From Streptomyces actinomycinicus (GTDB lineage Bacteria > Actinomycetota > Actinomycetes > Streptomycetales > Streptomycetaceae): a stretch of DNA of 64,000 nucleotides. The DNA is taken from NCBI RefSeq assembly GCF_016741775.1, contig NZ_JAERRK010000001.1, positions 620,001-684,000 on the forward strand, in the 5' to 3' direction. Shown piece by piece: positions 25,727 to 34,329 of the stretch (within the stretch, counting starts at the first letter, position 1; every line of letters begins with the position of its first letter). A model generated the notes under the pieces. That model was not told the origin of the DNA. It did no database searches and saw only the letters and a program-made list of their open reading frames with translations. The translations under genes were made by a program, and so were the position numbers.

Positions 25727-27008
25727 ACGTGGCCTCCGCGGCCACCGTCACGATGGCCCGCACCTGCGCGATGATGTCCAGCCGGTTCCGCACGAAGTCG
25801 GGATCGGTGACCTCGGTGCTGTTCCCGGCGCCGAACTGCAGGACCGGCGTGTGCACGTGTCCGCCGGGCAGCGACTCGTGCAGCCCGAGCCGGTCGCGCA
25901 GCAGCGTCGCCCGGTAGGCGATCTCGTTGGAGAGGTAGTCGCCGCCCGCCCCGGCGCGGGCGGTCGACCCGGGGGTCGGCCCGTCCGGCCGTACGACGGG
26001 GCCGGTCCCGCCCGCCGGGATCTCGGTGACCTCCGTGTGGTCGTACACGGGGAACCGGCCCGTGTCCGCGGCCACGACGTCCGCGTACGGCAGCGTCGTG
26101 CTCGTCCACTGCGGCTGCGACGCGGGGTCGGTGACCGGGACCGTCCCGGTCCGGGAGACGTCGTCGTTGTCCGGGAAGCCGCCGCGCCAGGCGCCGTTGG
26201 TGCGCTCGATGTCGAACCGCCCGGCACGGCCCTGGCTCACGGTCGTGAACAGGTCGGCCCGCGGCAGGTACGGCCGCAGCGTCCGCTCCACCGTGCCCTG
26301 CGCGAAGTCCTCCCAGCGCACCGGGAACACGGCGGTCTCGATGCGCGCCGGCCCCTCCGCCGTCTCCACGACCGTGCCGTCCAGCGCGAGCGCGGTCGCC
26401 CCCGAGGGGTTCGAGATGCGGATGTCCCGATCGAGCGTGAAGGGGTCGAAGCCGGTGAGGAGGATCCGGCGCAGGTGGCCCTCGCCCGGGTAACGGATGT
26501 CGGTCTGCCCCCGCGAGGTCCGCTCCAACCGATCCAGCAGACCGGCCCGTTGCGCGTCCGTGAGCCCGAACGCCGGCTGCCAGGTGCGCACCTGCCGGGT
26601 CAGCCCCAACCGCGCCCAGTACAGCGGGCGGTCGTCGTCCGGGGACAGGTCAGCCCCCCGCCCGTCACCACCCTCCCGGGCAGCCGCTCCGCGCCCCTGT
26701 GGCCCCTTCGTCCCCCGCCCCTGTGCGCGGTCCACGGCCCGCCGCCACAGCGCGGACCCCTCCCGTTCGACGAGGCGGCGGGCCTGCGCATAGGAGTCCG
26801 CGCGCTCCAGCGACCGGCCGAACGCCGGGGCCACGTCGTCGAACCCGGAGCGCCGGAGGATCTCCTGCGGCACGGCCCGGTCGAGCCGCTGTTCCTCGAC
26901 GGTGGGGGCGGGGGCGGCCGGGCCGGCGGAGGCCACGGTCGTGGGCGTGGACAGGCCGGTCAGCAGGGCCAGACCGAGGACGCCGAGGCGAAGGCGTATG
27001 CGGGTCAA
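25716..27008 (-). CDS. Exported pyroglutamyl-peptidase I (C15) homologue, catalytic Cys replaced
   Basis: 430 aa from TTG 27008, chosen because it opens a signal peptide (TRIRLRLGVLGLALLTGLSTPTTVASA) with GGAAGGA upstream; a GTG at 27092 would add an unlikely leader. After a long N-terminal helical region, the C15 domain starts near residue 190 with RRILLTGFDPFTLDR and NPSGATALAL. The Cys motif of the family (aGxYxCN) appears as GAGGDYLSNEIAY, with Ser in place of Cys; the His region is GHVHTPVLQF. The protein may be inactive, or use Ser, or have a new role outside the cell. The 3' end overlaps the EI24 gene by 11 bp, convergently. Confidence 0.75.
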   Translation of the reverse strand: MTRIRLRLGVLGLALLTGLSTPTTVASAGPAAPAPTVEEQRLDRAVPQEILRRSGFDDVAPAFGRSLERADSYAQARRLVEREGSALWRRAVDRAQGRGTKGPQGRGAAAREGGDGRGADLSPDDDRPLYWARLGLTRQVRTWQPAFGLTDAQRAGLLDRLERTSRGQTDIRYPGEGHLRRILLTGFDPFTLDRDIRISNPSGATALALDGTVVETAEGPARIETAVFPVRWEDFAQGTVERTLRPYLPRADLFTTVSQGRAGRFDIERTNGAWRGGFPDNDDVSRTGTVPVTDPASQPQWTSTTLPYADVVAADTGRFPVYDHTEVTEIPAGGTGPVVRPDGPTPGSTARAGAGGDYLSNEIAYRATLLRDRLGLHESLPGGHVHTPVLQFGAGNSTEVTDPDFVRNRLDIIAQVRAIVTVAAEATFRR

Positions 27009-27177
27009 GGGAGTTCGGGTCCTTCCGTCGCTGTGGGGCGCGTGGTGCGGTGGACGGCGGAAGTATCGCGTGCCGGAAGCGGCCTGCGCCACGGTGCGTG
27101 CGATCTCCCCGCGGGCCGTGCGGGATGTGAGTGGGTGCTGAGGTGGTCCGCGGGCCGCGGGTGTGTGACGGGTGCCC

Positions 27178-27208
27178 GCGCAGTTCCCCGCGCCCCTGGG
27201 GCGCGGGC
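27178..27208. repeat. Dispersed element, reverse orientation
   Basis: gcgcagttccccgcgcccc then tggggcgcggg is the reverse complement of the copies at 12938, 46506 and 54271, and forms a hairpin. It lies in the 324-bp gap upstream of the GH3 gene, which holds no gene; its promoter must lie downstream or around it. Confidence 0.65.
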
Positions 27209-27332
27209 GAGCCGACCGTGCGTTCAGGTCAGCGGTTCGCCCGGCAGGTGCGGGAAATCGCGGAACGCCGCTCTGCAGGTAACGGATGCACGATGGGAGG
27301 CACCTGCACGGACTCGACGAGGAGGAACCCCG

Positions 27333-29771
27333 ATGGCGGGATCCCAGCTCACCCCGGCCGAGAACGCCCGCGAGGCGGTCGTGGAGGCCGCCCTCGGAAA
27401 ACTCGGCCTCGACGCCAAGACCCGGCTGCTGGCCGGCCAGGACATGTGGACCCTGCCCGCCCTGCCCGAGATCGGCCTGAAGTCCCTGGTCATGTCCGAC
27501 GGCCCGATCGGCGTCCGGGGCGTGCGCTGGACCGCGGACGACCCCTCCGTCGCCCTGCCCTCACCGACCGCCCTCGCCGCCACCTGGGACCCGGAACTCG
27601 CGAGCCGGGCCGGGGTGCTGCTCGCCCAGGAGGCCCGGCGCAAGGGCGTCCACGTCCTGCTCGCGCCCACGGTCAACCTGCACCGCTCCCCGCTCGGCGG
27701 ACGCCACTTCGAGTGCTACAGCGAGGACCCGTACCTCACCGGTGCCATCGGCGCCGGCTACGTCCGTGGCGTCCAGTCCGGCGGAGTCGGCACCACCGTC
27801 AAGCACTTCGTCGCCAATGACGCCGAGACCGACCGCTTCACGGTGAACAACCTGGTCCCCGAACGCGCCCTGCGTGAGCTGTACCTGGCCCCCTTCGAGG
27901 CGATCGTCGAGAACGCCCGCCCCTGGGGCGTCATGACCGCCTACAACACGGTCAACGGCACGACCATGACCGAGCACCACCACCTGGTCAACGAGGTCCT
28001 GCGCGGCGAATGGGGCTTCGACGGCGTCAACGTCTCCGACTGGATGGCCGCCCGGGACACCGTCGGCGCCGTCAACGGCGGCCTCGACGTCGCCATGCCC
28101 GGCCCCAGGACCGTATACGGCCCCGCCCTCGCCCAGGCCGTCCGGGACGGCGAGGTCGACGAGGCCACCGTCGACGCCGCCGTCCGCCGCGTGCTGCGGC
28201 TCGCCGCCCGCGTCGGCATCCTGGACGGCGCCGGACCGGCGGTCGCCGAACTCCCCGCGCCGGTCGACGGCGAGGCCCTGGCCCGCGAGATCGCCCGCCG
28301 CTCCTTCGTACTCGTCCGCAACGAGCGGGGCGCCCTCCCGCTGAAGCCGGGGACCGTGGCCCTGATCGGCGCCGCCGCCCGTGACGCCCGCGTCCTCGGC
28401 GGCGGCTCCGCCACCGTCTTCCCGGCCCGCATCGTCTCCCCGCTCGACGGCCTCACCGCCGCGCTGCCCGAAGGCACCCTCAGCTACGCCGTCGGCGCCG
28501 ACCCGGCCACCGAACTCGCCGTCGCCGGCCAGGGCTTCAGCCTGCGGGCCGTCTGCCGGGACACCGACGGCGAGATCATCGGCACCCGTTCCGCACCGGG
28601 CGGCCTCATCCAGTGGATGGGCAGCGACCTCCCCGACGGCGTCACCCACGACACGCTCCACACCATCGAACTGACCGGCACCTTCACCCCGCGCGAGTCC
28701 GGCCCGCACACCTTCGGCATCAAGGGCACGGGCGCCTTCACCCTCACCGTCGGCGGGACGACGTACTACGACGACGTCCAGCGCGCCGGCAAGGAGGACC
28801 CCTTCGAGGCCTTCTTCGGCGCCCCCGTGCCCCGAGCCCGGGCCGGACTCACCGCCGGCGAGCCGGTCGACGTCTCCCTCACCCACGTCGTCCGGCTGCC
28901 CGAGGACACGCCGATGAAGGTGGTCACCTTCGCCCTCGCCCACTCCGGTCCGCAGCGCGACGCCGACGAACTGATCGCCGAGGCCGCCGCGGCCGCCCGC
29001 ACCGCCGACACCGCCGTGGTCCTGGTCGCCACCACCGACCGCGTCGAGTCCGAGGGCTACGACCGTCGTGACCTGAACCTCCCCGGCCGCCAGGACGACC
29101 TGGTCCGGGCGGTCGCCGCCGCCAACCCGGACACCGTCGTGGTCGTCAACTCCGGCTCACCGGTGGAACTGCCCTGGCGGGACGAGGTCGCCGCGGTCCT
29201 GCTGAGCTGGTTCCCCGGCCAGGAGGGCGGCGCCGCGCTCGCCGACGTCCTCACCGGTGCCCACGAGCCCGGCGGACGGCTCCCCACCACCTGGGGCGCC
29301 CTCGCCGACGCCCCGGTCACCCAGGTCACCCCGGTCGACGGCGAGCTGCCGTACACCGAGAACGTGTTCATCGGCTACCGCGCCTGGGAGCGGGCCGGCC
29401 GCACCCCCTCGTACCCGTTCGGCCACGGCCTCGGCTACACCGACTGGGCCTACGACTCCCTCGACGTCGACGGCACCACCGTCCGCGTCCGCCTCCGCAA
29501 CACCGGCGGGCGGCCCGGCCGCGAGGTCGTCCAGGTCTACGTCTGCCCGGCCGGGCCCGGCCCCGAGCGCCCCGCGCGCCGGCTGGCCGGGTTCACGTCC
29601 GTCGAGGCCGGCCCCGGGGAGAGCGCCGAGGTGACCGTGGACCTCCCGCGCCGCGCCTTCGAGGTCTGGGACGAGACGGCGAAGGCGTGGTCGTGTGTGA
29701 AGGGTTCGTACGAGATCTCCGTCGGACGCTCCGTCGCCGACCTCAGGCTCACCGCGCCGATTAACGTCTGA
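27333..29771 (+). CDS. GH3 beta-glucosidase with PA14 insert
   Basis: 812 aa from ATG 27333 (MAGSQLTPAENAREAVVEAA), with GAGGAAC upstream; the frame stays open far upstream by chance. GH3 N-domain marks: LVMSDGPIGVRG, APTVNLHRSPLGGRHFECYS, VKHFVANDAETDR and NVSDWMAARDT with the nucleophile Asp. The C-domain begins near residue 310. A PA14 sugar-binding lobe is inserted at about 390-540 (TGTFTPRESGPHTFGIKGTG). A fibronectin III-like end follows (GTTVRVRLRNTGGRPGREVV). No signal peptide, so it acts in the cytoplasm on imported beta-glucosides or xylosides. It is a single gene with a hairpin terminator. Confidence 0.93.
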   Translation: MAGSQLTPAENAREAVVEAALGKLGLDAKTRLLAGQDMWTLPALPEIGLKSLVMSDGPIGVRGVRWTADDPSVALPSPTALAATWDPELASRAGVLLAQEARRKGVHVLLAPTVNLHRSPLGGRHFECYSEDPYLTGAIGAGYVRGVQSGGVGTTVKHFVANDAETDRFTVNNLVPERALRELYLAPFEAIVENARPWGVMTAYNTVNGTTMTEHHHLVNEVLRGEWGFDGVNVSDWMAARDTVGAVNGGLDVAMPGPRTVYGPALAQAVRDGEVDEATVDAAVRRVLRLAARVGILDGAGPAVAELPAPVDGEALAREIARRSFVLVRNERGALPLKPGTVALIGAAARDARVLGGGSATVFPARIVSPLDGLTAALPEGTLSYAVGADPATELAVAGQGFSLRAVCRDTDGEIIGTRSAPGGLIQWMGSDLPDGVTHDTLHTIELTGTFTPRESGPHTFGIKGTGAFTLTVGGTTYYDDVQRAGKEDPFEAFFGAPVPRARAGLTAGEPVDVSLTHVVRLPEDTPMKVVTFALAHSGPQRDADELIAEAAAAARTADTAVVLVATTDRVESEGYDRRDLNLPGRQDDLVRAVAAANPDTVVVVNSGSPVELPWRDEVAAVLLSWFPGQEGGAALADVLTGAHEPGGRLPTTWGALADAPVTQVTPVDGELPYTENVFIGYRAWERAGRTPSYPFGHGLGYTDWAYDSLDVDGTTVRVRLRNTGGRPGREVVQVYVCPAGPGPERPARRLAGFTSVEAGPGESAEVTVDLPRRAFEVWDETAKAWSCVKGSYEISVGRSVADLRLTAPINV

Positions 29772-29814
29772 TCCGGGACAGTCCCCGCACACCGGGGACA
29801 AAGCCCCCGCGAAC

Positions 29815-29850
29815 AGCCCCGGTCCGGGACCTGACCCCTGGACCGGGGCT
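29815..29850 (+). terminator. Terminator hairpin after GH3 gene
   Basis: agccccggtcc pairs perfectly with ggaccggggct over a 14-nt loop, 44 bp beyond the GH3 stop and between convergent genes. Confidence 0.75.
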
Positions 29851-29894
29851 TCACGGCCGCACCCGCCGGAGCCGGACCGGCGGCGGCCGTCAGG

Positions 29895-30779
29895 TCACGG
29901 GTTCCGCGCCGTGATCGCCCGGTACGCGATCTCCGCCAGCCGGGCCTGGCCGTCCTTGCTGGGATGGAACCAGTCCCAGTGACTGAGCTGATCCGTGCCG
30001 AACCGGTAGTCGTACACCGCGTTGCGGTCGAAACGGCAGCGGCGGTCCTTGGCGCAGACCTCCTTCAGCACCTTGTTGTACTCGACCACCCGCTGCTGCA
30101 CCGAGTCCCGCCGCAGCGTCGCCGCGCCGGTCAGGTCGTCCGCGTCGCCCAGCATCGACGGACAGATGCCGAGCTTCCACACCTGCTTGCCCAGCGTGTT
30201 CGTCCGGCCCTCGGACCACAGCCGCTTCAGGTTCGGCACGCTCGCCACGTACACCTGCGTCTTCGGCAGCGTCGCGCGCAGCGTGCTCATCGCCTCCTCG
30301 AAGTCCGCGCGGAACGCCGACACCGGCGTCATCGCCGACGCCGACGAGCGGCAGGCGTCGTTCGCCCCGACCATCACCGTCACCAGCTCCGGGCTGTGGG
30401 CGGCCGCCTGTTCGATCTGCTCCGGCAGGTCGGCCATGCGCGCGCCCGTCACCGCGTAGTTCCAGCTGCGCTCGGCCGCCCCCCGCACACCCAGCAGCCG
30501 CACCGCCAGGCTGTCCACCCCGGCGTCGCCGCCCGTCGCCCACGACACCTCCGGACAGTCCGACAGCACCGTGCACGCGTCGAAGCCGCGCGTGATGGAG
30601 TCGCCCACCGCGGCGACCGAGTCCGGGCTGCGGTCCCACACCGGCGGCCGGGCCGCGCGCGCCTTCGTGCCGTCGGGCGTGGGCGCACCGCCGTCCACGC
30701 CGTCGCATCCGGCGGCGCCCAGCAAGGCGGCCGTCACGACGGCGAGAACGGCCCGCACACGGTGGCTTCGCTTCCGCAT
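29895..30779 (-). CDS. SGNH/GDSL-hydrolase lipoprotein
   Basis: 294 aa from ATG 30779 (MRKRSHRVRAVLAVVTAALLGAAGC), a lipoprotein signal with lipobox Cys near residue 25. The hydrolase domain has the block I motif AAVGDSITRGFD (nucleophile Ser), an Asn block near GARMADLPEQ, block III VMVGANDAC and a C-terminal catalytic Asp/His in HWDWFHPSKDGQ. Several Cys (FDACTVLSDCPE, LGICPS, EVCAKDRRC) suggest disulfides, as in secreted Streptomyces lipases/esterases of this class. It is surface-anchored and probably deacylates lipids or polysaccharide esters. The 256-bp gap upstream, to the DUF3145 gene, shows no gene. Confidence 0.9.
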   Translation of the reverse strand: MRKRSHRVRAVLAVVTAALLGAAGCDGVDGGAPTPDGTKARAARPPVWDRSPDSVAAVGDSITRGFDACTVLSDCPEVSWATGGDAGVDSLAVRLLGVRGAAERSWNYAVTGARMADLPEQIEQAAAHSPELVTVMVGANDACRSSASAMTPVSAFRADFEEAMSTLRATLPKTQVYVASVPNLKRLWSEGRTNTLGKQVWKLGICPSMLGDADDLTGAATLRRDSVQQRVVEYNKVLKEVCAKDRRCRFDRNAVYDYRFGTDQLSHWDWFHPSKDGQARLAEIAYRAITARNP

Positions 30780-31035
30780 CCCTGCTGTTCCCCTCGGTCG
30801 ACGGTCAGGCGCTCCCTCCCATAACAACGTGCGAGGGTTCCCGGCCGGGAACCCGGGAACGGCGCACCCCCGTACAAGCGTCCCCCTGGGTGAATGGCAG
30901 CGTTTTCCTGGCAGCGGGACCGACGGTACGTCACACTCCTTGCGCCGCCGCACGGTAGCCTCGCCATCAACGCGGCCGTCGCGCCACTGCCGCCCAGCCA
31001 GTCCGCAAGATGTCCCGCTCTGCCCGGAGGTTCCG

Positions 31036-31530
31036 GTGACGACACGTGGAGTTCTGTACGTGCACTCCGCGCCGCGCGCGCTGTGCCCGCATGTCGAGTG
31101 GGCCGTCGCCGGGGTGCTCGGCACGCGTGTCAGCCTCGACTGGATCCGGCAGCCCGCGGCCCCCGGCACCTGGCGCTCGGAGTTCTCCTGGCAGGCCGAG
31201 GCCGGCACCGCCTCCAAGCTCGCCTCCGCCCTGCGCGGCTGGCACCTGCTCCGCTTCGAGGTCACCGCCGAGCCCTGCCCCACCGCCGAGGGCGAGCGCT
31301 ACAGCTGCACCCCCGACCTGGGCATCTTCCACGCCGTCACCGGCATCCACGGCGACATCCTCATCCCCGAGGACCGCCTCCGCGCGGCCCTGACCCGGTC
31401 TCAGCGGGGCGAGACGGACCTGGAAGCCGAACTGGCCAAGCTCCTCGGCAAGCCCTGGGACGACGAACTGGAGCCCTTCCGCTACGCGGGAGAGGGAGCC
31501 CCGGTCCGCTGGCTGCACCAGGTGGTCTGA
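31036..31530 (+). CDS. DUF3145 domain protein
   Basis: 164 aa from GTG 31036 with GGAGG five bases upstream; the long upstream open frame is not real. MTTRGVLYVHSAPRALCPHVEWA, then FSWQAEAGTASKLASALRGWHLL, FEVTAEPCPTAEGERYSCTP and LGIFHAVTGIHGDILIPEDR are the DUF3145 landmarks. The family is confined to Actinobacteria, and it sits next to the fatty-acid cluster in many Streptomyces from what I recall. No catalytic motif or membrane segment is apparent. It is convergent with fabF, with a strong shared terminator. Confidence 0.92.
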   Translation: MTTRGVLYVHSAPRALCPHVEWAVAGVLGTRVSLDWIRQPAAPGTWRSEFSWQAEAGTASKLASALRGWHLLRFEVTAEPCPTAEGERYSCTPDLGIFHAVTGIHGDILIPEDRLRAALTRSQRGETDLEAELAKLLGKPWDDELEPFRYAGEGAPVRWLHQVV

Positions 31531-31550
31531 CACCACCCCGCCACCGACGG

Positions 31551-31588
31551 CGATGGCCCGGTCTCCACCGAAGGAGACCGGGCCATCG
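31551..31588. terminator. Bidirectional terminator between DUF3145 gene and fabF
   Basis: A perfect 16-bp stem, cgatggcccggtctcc with ggagaccgggccatcg, over a 6-nt loop (accgaa), between two convergent genes. Confidence 0.9.
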
Positions 31589-31601
31589 GACGTCACGGGA
31601 C

Positions 31602-32864
31602 TCAGATCGTGCGGAACGCCAGCACCACGTTGTGCCCGCCGAACCCGAACGAGTCGTTCAGCGCGGCGATGCGGCCCTCGGGCAGCTGACGCGCCTCGCC
31701 GACGACGACGTCCGCGTTGACCTCGGGGTCCAGCTCACGCACGTTGATCGTGGGCGGAGCCGTACGGTTCACCAGCGCCAGGATCGACGCGACGGTCTCG
31801 ATGCCGCCGGCACCGCCGAGCAGATGACCCGTCATCGACTTGGTCGCCGAGATGGCCATGTGGTCGACGTCGTCGCCGAAGACCTTGCGCAGCGCCTTGA
31901 TCTCGGCGACGTCACCCTGCGGCGTCGACGTGGCGTGCGCGTTGACGTGCACGATCTCGGCCGGCTTCAGGTCGGTGTTGTCGAGCAGGTTCTGCAGCGC
32001 GTGCGCGATGCCGTTGCCCGACGGCTCCGGCTGCGTGATGTGGTGGGCGTCGGCGGAGATGCCCTGCCCGACCGCCTCGGCGTAGATCCGCGCGCCGCGG
32101 GCCTTCGCGTGCTCCTCGGACTCCAGGACGATCACACCGGCGCCCTCGCCGAGCACGAAGCCGTCACGGCCGGCGTCGTAGGGGCGCGAGGCGCCCTGCG
32201 GGTCGTCGTTGTTCTTGGACATCGCCATCATGTTGCCGAACGCGACGATGGGAAGCGGATGGATGGCGGCCTCGGTACCACCGGCCACGACCACGTCCGC
32301 ACGCCCGGTGCGGATCATCTCGATCGCGTACCCGATGGCCTCCGCGCCCGAGGCGCAGGCCGAGACCGGGGTGTGCACACCGGCGCGGGCACCCAGCTCG
32401 ATACCGACGTTGGCCGCCGGGGAGTTGGGCATCAGCATCGGCACGGTGTGCGGGGAGACGCGGCGGACGCCCTTCTCCTTGAGGACGTCGTACTGGTCCA
32501 GGAGGGTCGTCACGCCACCGATGCCGGAGGCGATGACCGCACCGAGACGGTCCGGGTTCACGGACACGTCCTCGCCGGCCTTGGCGGTGAAACCGGCGTC
32601 CTTCCAGGCCTCCTGAGCGGCGATCAGCGCGAACTGCGCGGACCGGTCCAGCTTGCGGGCCTGCGGCCGGGGGATGATCTCGCCCGGCTCGACGGCGATC
32701 TGAGCGGCGATGCGAACCGGCAGATCGGCCGCCCAGTCCTGCTCCAGGAGGCTGACACCGGACTTGCCGGCGACCAGGGCCTCCCAGAACGAAGCTGCGT
32801 CGCCACCCAGCGGTGTGGTTGCGCCGATACCGGTGACGACCACGGTGCGATTGGTCGGGCTCAC
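31602..32864 (-). CDS. fabF: Beta-ketoacyl-ACP synthase II
   Basis: 420 aa from GTG 32864 (SPTNRTVVVTGIGATTPLGG), preceded by GGAGAAAG. The Cys-His-His triad is in VSACASGAEAIGYAIEM (Cys), VNAHATSTPQGD (His) and SMTGHLLGGAGGIE (His), with Lys in SATKSM. It extends acyl-ACP chains by Claisen condensation with malonyl-ACP in the cytoplasmic type II fatty acid pathway. It is the last gene of fabD-fabH-acpP-fabF, which FasR activates in S. coelicolor (published for the orthologous cluster). Confidence 0.97.
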   Translation of the reverse strand: MSPTNRTVVVTGIGATTPLGGDAASFWEALVAGKSGVSLLEQDWAADLPVRIAAQIAVEPGEIIPRPQARKLDRSAQFALIAAQEAWKDAGFTAKAGEDVSVNPDRLGAVIASGIGGVTTLLDQYDVLKEKGVRRVSPHTVPMLMPNSPAANVGIELGARAGVHTPVSACASGAEAIGYAIEMIRTGRADVVVAGGTEAAIHPLPIVAFGNMMAMSKNNDDPQGASRPYDAGRDGFVLGEGAGVIVLESEEHAKARGARIYAEAVGQGISADAHHITQPEPSGNGIAHALQNLLDNTDLKPAEIVHVNAHATSTPQGDVAEIKALRKVFGDDVDHMAISATKSMTGHLLGGAGGIETVASILALVNRTAPPTINVRELDPEVNADVVVGEARQLPEGRIAALNDSFGFGGHNVVLAFRTI

Positions 32865-32950
32865 GGGAATTCTTTCTCCAACGGATGCGGGATTCGACGG
32901 CGCCACCGCCGGGTGGCGGGGCCTTGCAGCCTGACGGCCTACAGGGTGGC

Positions 32951-33199
32951 TCAGGCCTGGTGCTTGAGGATGTAGTCGGTCGCGTCGCCGACGGTCTTGA
33001 GGTTCTTGACGTCCTCGTCCGGGATCTTCACGTCGAAGCGCTCCTCGGCGGCGACGACGACCTCGACCATGGACAGCGAGTCGACGTCCAGGTCGTCGGT
33101 GAAGGACTTGTCCAGCTGGACGTCCTCAACCGGGATGCCGGCGATCTCGTTCACGATTTCGGCGAGACCGGCGACGATCTCTTCCTGGGTGGCGGCCAT
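32951..33199 (-). CDS. acpP: Acyl carrier protein
   Basis: 82 aa, acidic, with the phosphopantetheine Ser in DDLDVDSLSMVEVV near residue 41. It opens MAATQEEIVAGLAEIVNEIAG and ends in KNLKTVGDATDYILKHQA, like the fatty-acid ACP of Streptomyces rather than a polyketide ACP. AcpP carries the growing acyl chain between FabD, FabH and FabF. The 81-bp gap to fabH and 86 bp to fabF suggest separate ribosome loading within one operon, which suits the high ACP demand. Confidence 0.97.
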   Translation of the reverse strand: MAATQEEIVAGLAEIVNEIAGIPVEDVQLDKSFTDDLDVDSLSMVEVVVAAEERFDVKIPDEDVKNLKTVGDATDYILKHQA

Positions 33200-33280
33200 G
33201 TCAGGCGCTCCTTCTTAGATATTCCAGACGGTTTGTGGCAGTTGTCCCCCTGCCGAATCGCATGATCCGGCACGGAGTGC

Positions 33281-34312
33281 CTAGGGGAGGGTAACGACCG
33301 TGGCGGCGTAGACGAGACCCGCCCCGAATCCGATGACGAGCGCGGTGTCGCCGCTCTTCGCCTCCCCGGTCGCCAGGAGCCGCTCCATCGCGAGCGGGAT
33401 CGAGGCGGCCGAGGTGTTGCCGGTGGTGCGGATGTCACGGGCGACCGTGACGTGCTCCGGCAGCTTGAGCGTCTTCACCATCGAGTCGATGATCCGCACG
33501 TTGGCCTGGTGCGGGATGAAGACGTCCAAGTCGTCCGCGGTGATTCCGGCCGCGTCCAGCGCCTGCTGGGCGACCTTCGCCATCTCGAACACGGCCCAGC
33601 GGAACACCGCCTGGCCCTCCTGCGTGATCGCAGGGAACTTGACGTTGCCGTCGCCGTCGAGGGGCAGCTCGGCGAGGTCGCCGATCCTGAACCGGTCCCA
33701 CGGGACGGTCTGCTTGATGGTCTCGGACTTGTCGCCCTCGGAGCCCCACACGGTCGGCCCGATGGCCGGCTCCTGCGAGGGGCCGACGACGACCGCGCCG
33801 GCGCCGTCACCGAACAGGAACGCGGTCGCCCGGTCCTCCAGGTCGGTCAGGTCGCTCAGCCGCTCCACGCCGATGACGAGCACGTACTCGGCGGAACCTT
33901 CCACCACCATGCCCTTGGCGAGCGTCAGGCCGTAGCCGAAGCCCGCGCAGCCGGCGGAGATGTCGAAGGCGGCGGCCTTGGCGGTGCCGAGCTTGTCGGC
34001 GATCTCGGTGGCGACGGCGGGTGTCTGGCTGAAGTGCGAGACGGTCGAGACGACCACGGCGCCGATCTGCTCCGCGTCGATACCGGCGTCCGCGATCGCC
34101 TTGCCGGAGGCCTCGATCGCCATCGCGGCCACGGTCTCCTCCGGGCCCGCCCAGTGCCGGGTCTCGATGCCGGAGCGCGAACGGATCCACTCGTCGGAGG
34201 AGTCGATCTTCTCGAGGATCACCTCGTTCGGCACGACCCGGACCGGCCGGTAACCGCCGACACCGAGGATGCGTGCGTACGGGGAGCCCTTGCTGGGCTT
34301 GATCTTCGCCAT
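33281..34312 (-). CDS. fabH: Beta-ketoacyl-ACP synthase III
   Basis: 343 aa from ATG 34312 (MAKIKPSKGSPYARILGVGG); the longer open frame runs into fabD and is not real. Catalytic Cys is in DISAGCAGFGYGL, His in FIPHQANVRI and Asn in IRTTGNTSAASIP. FabH starts fatty acids by joining acyl-CoA to malonyl-ACP; in streptomycetes it takes branched starters such as isobutyryl-CoA. It begins 17 bp after the fabD stop, so the two are cotranscribed. Confidence 0.97.
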   Translation of the reverse strand: MAKIKPSKGSPYARILGVGGYRPVRVVPNEVILEKIDSSDEWIRSRSGIETRHWAGPEETVAAMAIEASGKAIADAGIDAEQIGAVVVSTVSHFSQTPAVATEIADKLGTAKAAAFDISAGCAGFGYGLTLAKGMVVEGSAEYVLVIGVERLSDLTDLEDRATAFLFGDGAGAVVVGPSQEPAIGPTVWGSEGDKSETIKQTVPWDRFRIGDLAELPLDGDGNVKFPAITQEGQAVFRWAVFEMAKVAQQALDAAGITADDLDVFIPHQANVRIIDSMVKTLKLPEHVTVARDIRTTGNTSAASIPLAMERLLATGEAKSGDTALVIGFGAGLVYAATVVTLP

Positions 34313-34329
34313 GCTGCTCGGACTCCTTG

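Noticed and set aside
25662..29771. Very long frame (1369 aa) extending the GH3 gene upstream over the C15 gene
   Set aside because: Residues before 27333 are antisense to the C15 gene; the normal GH3 start with a ribosome site is at 27333.
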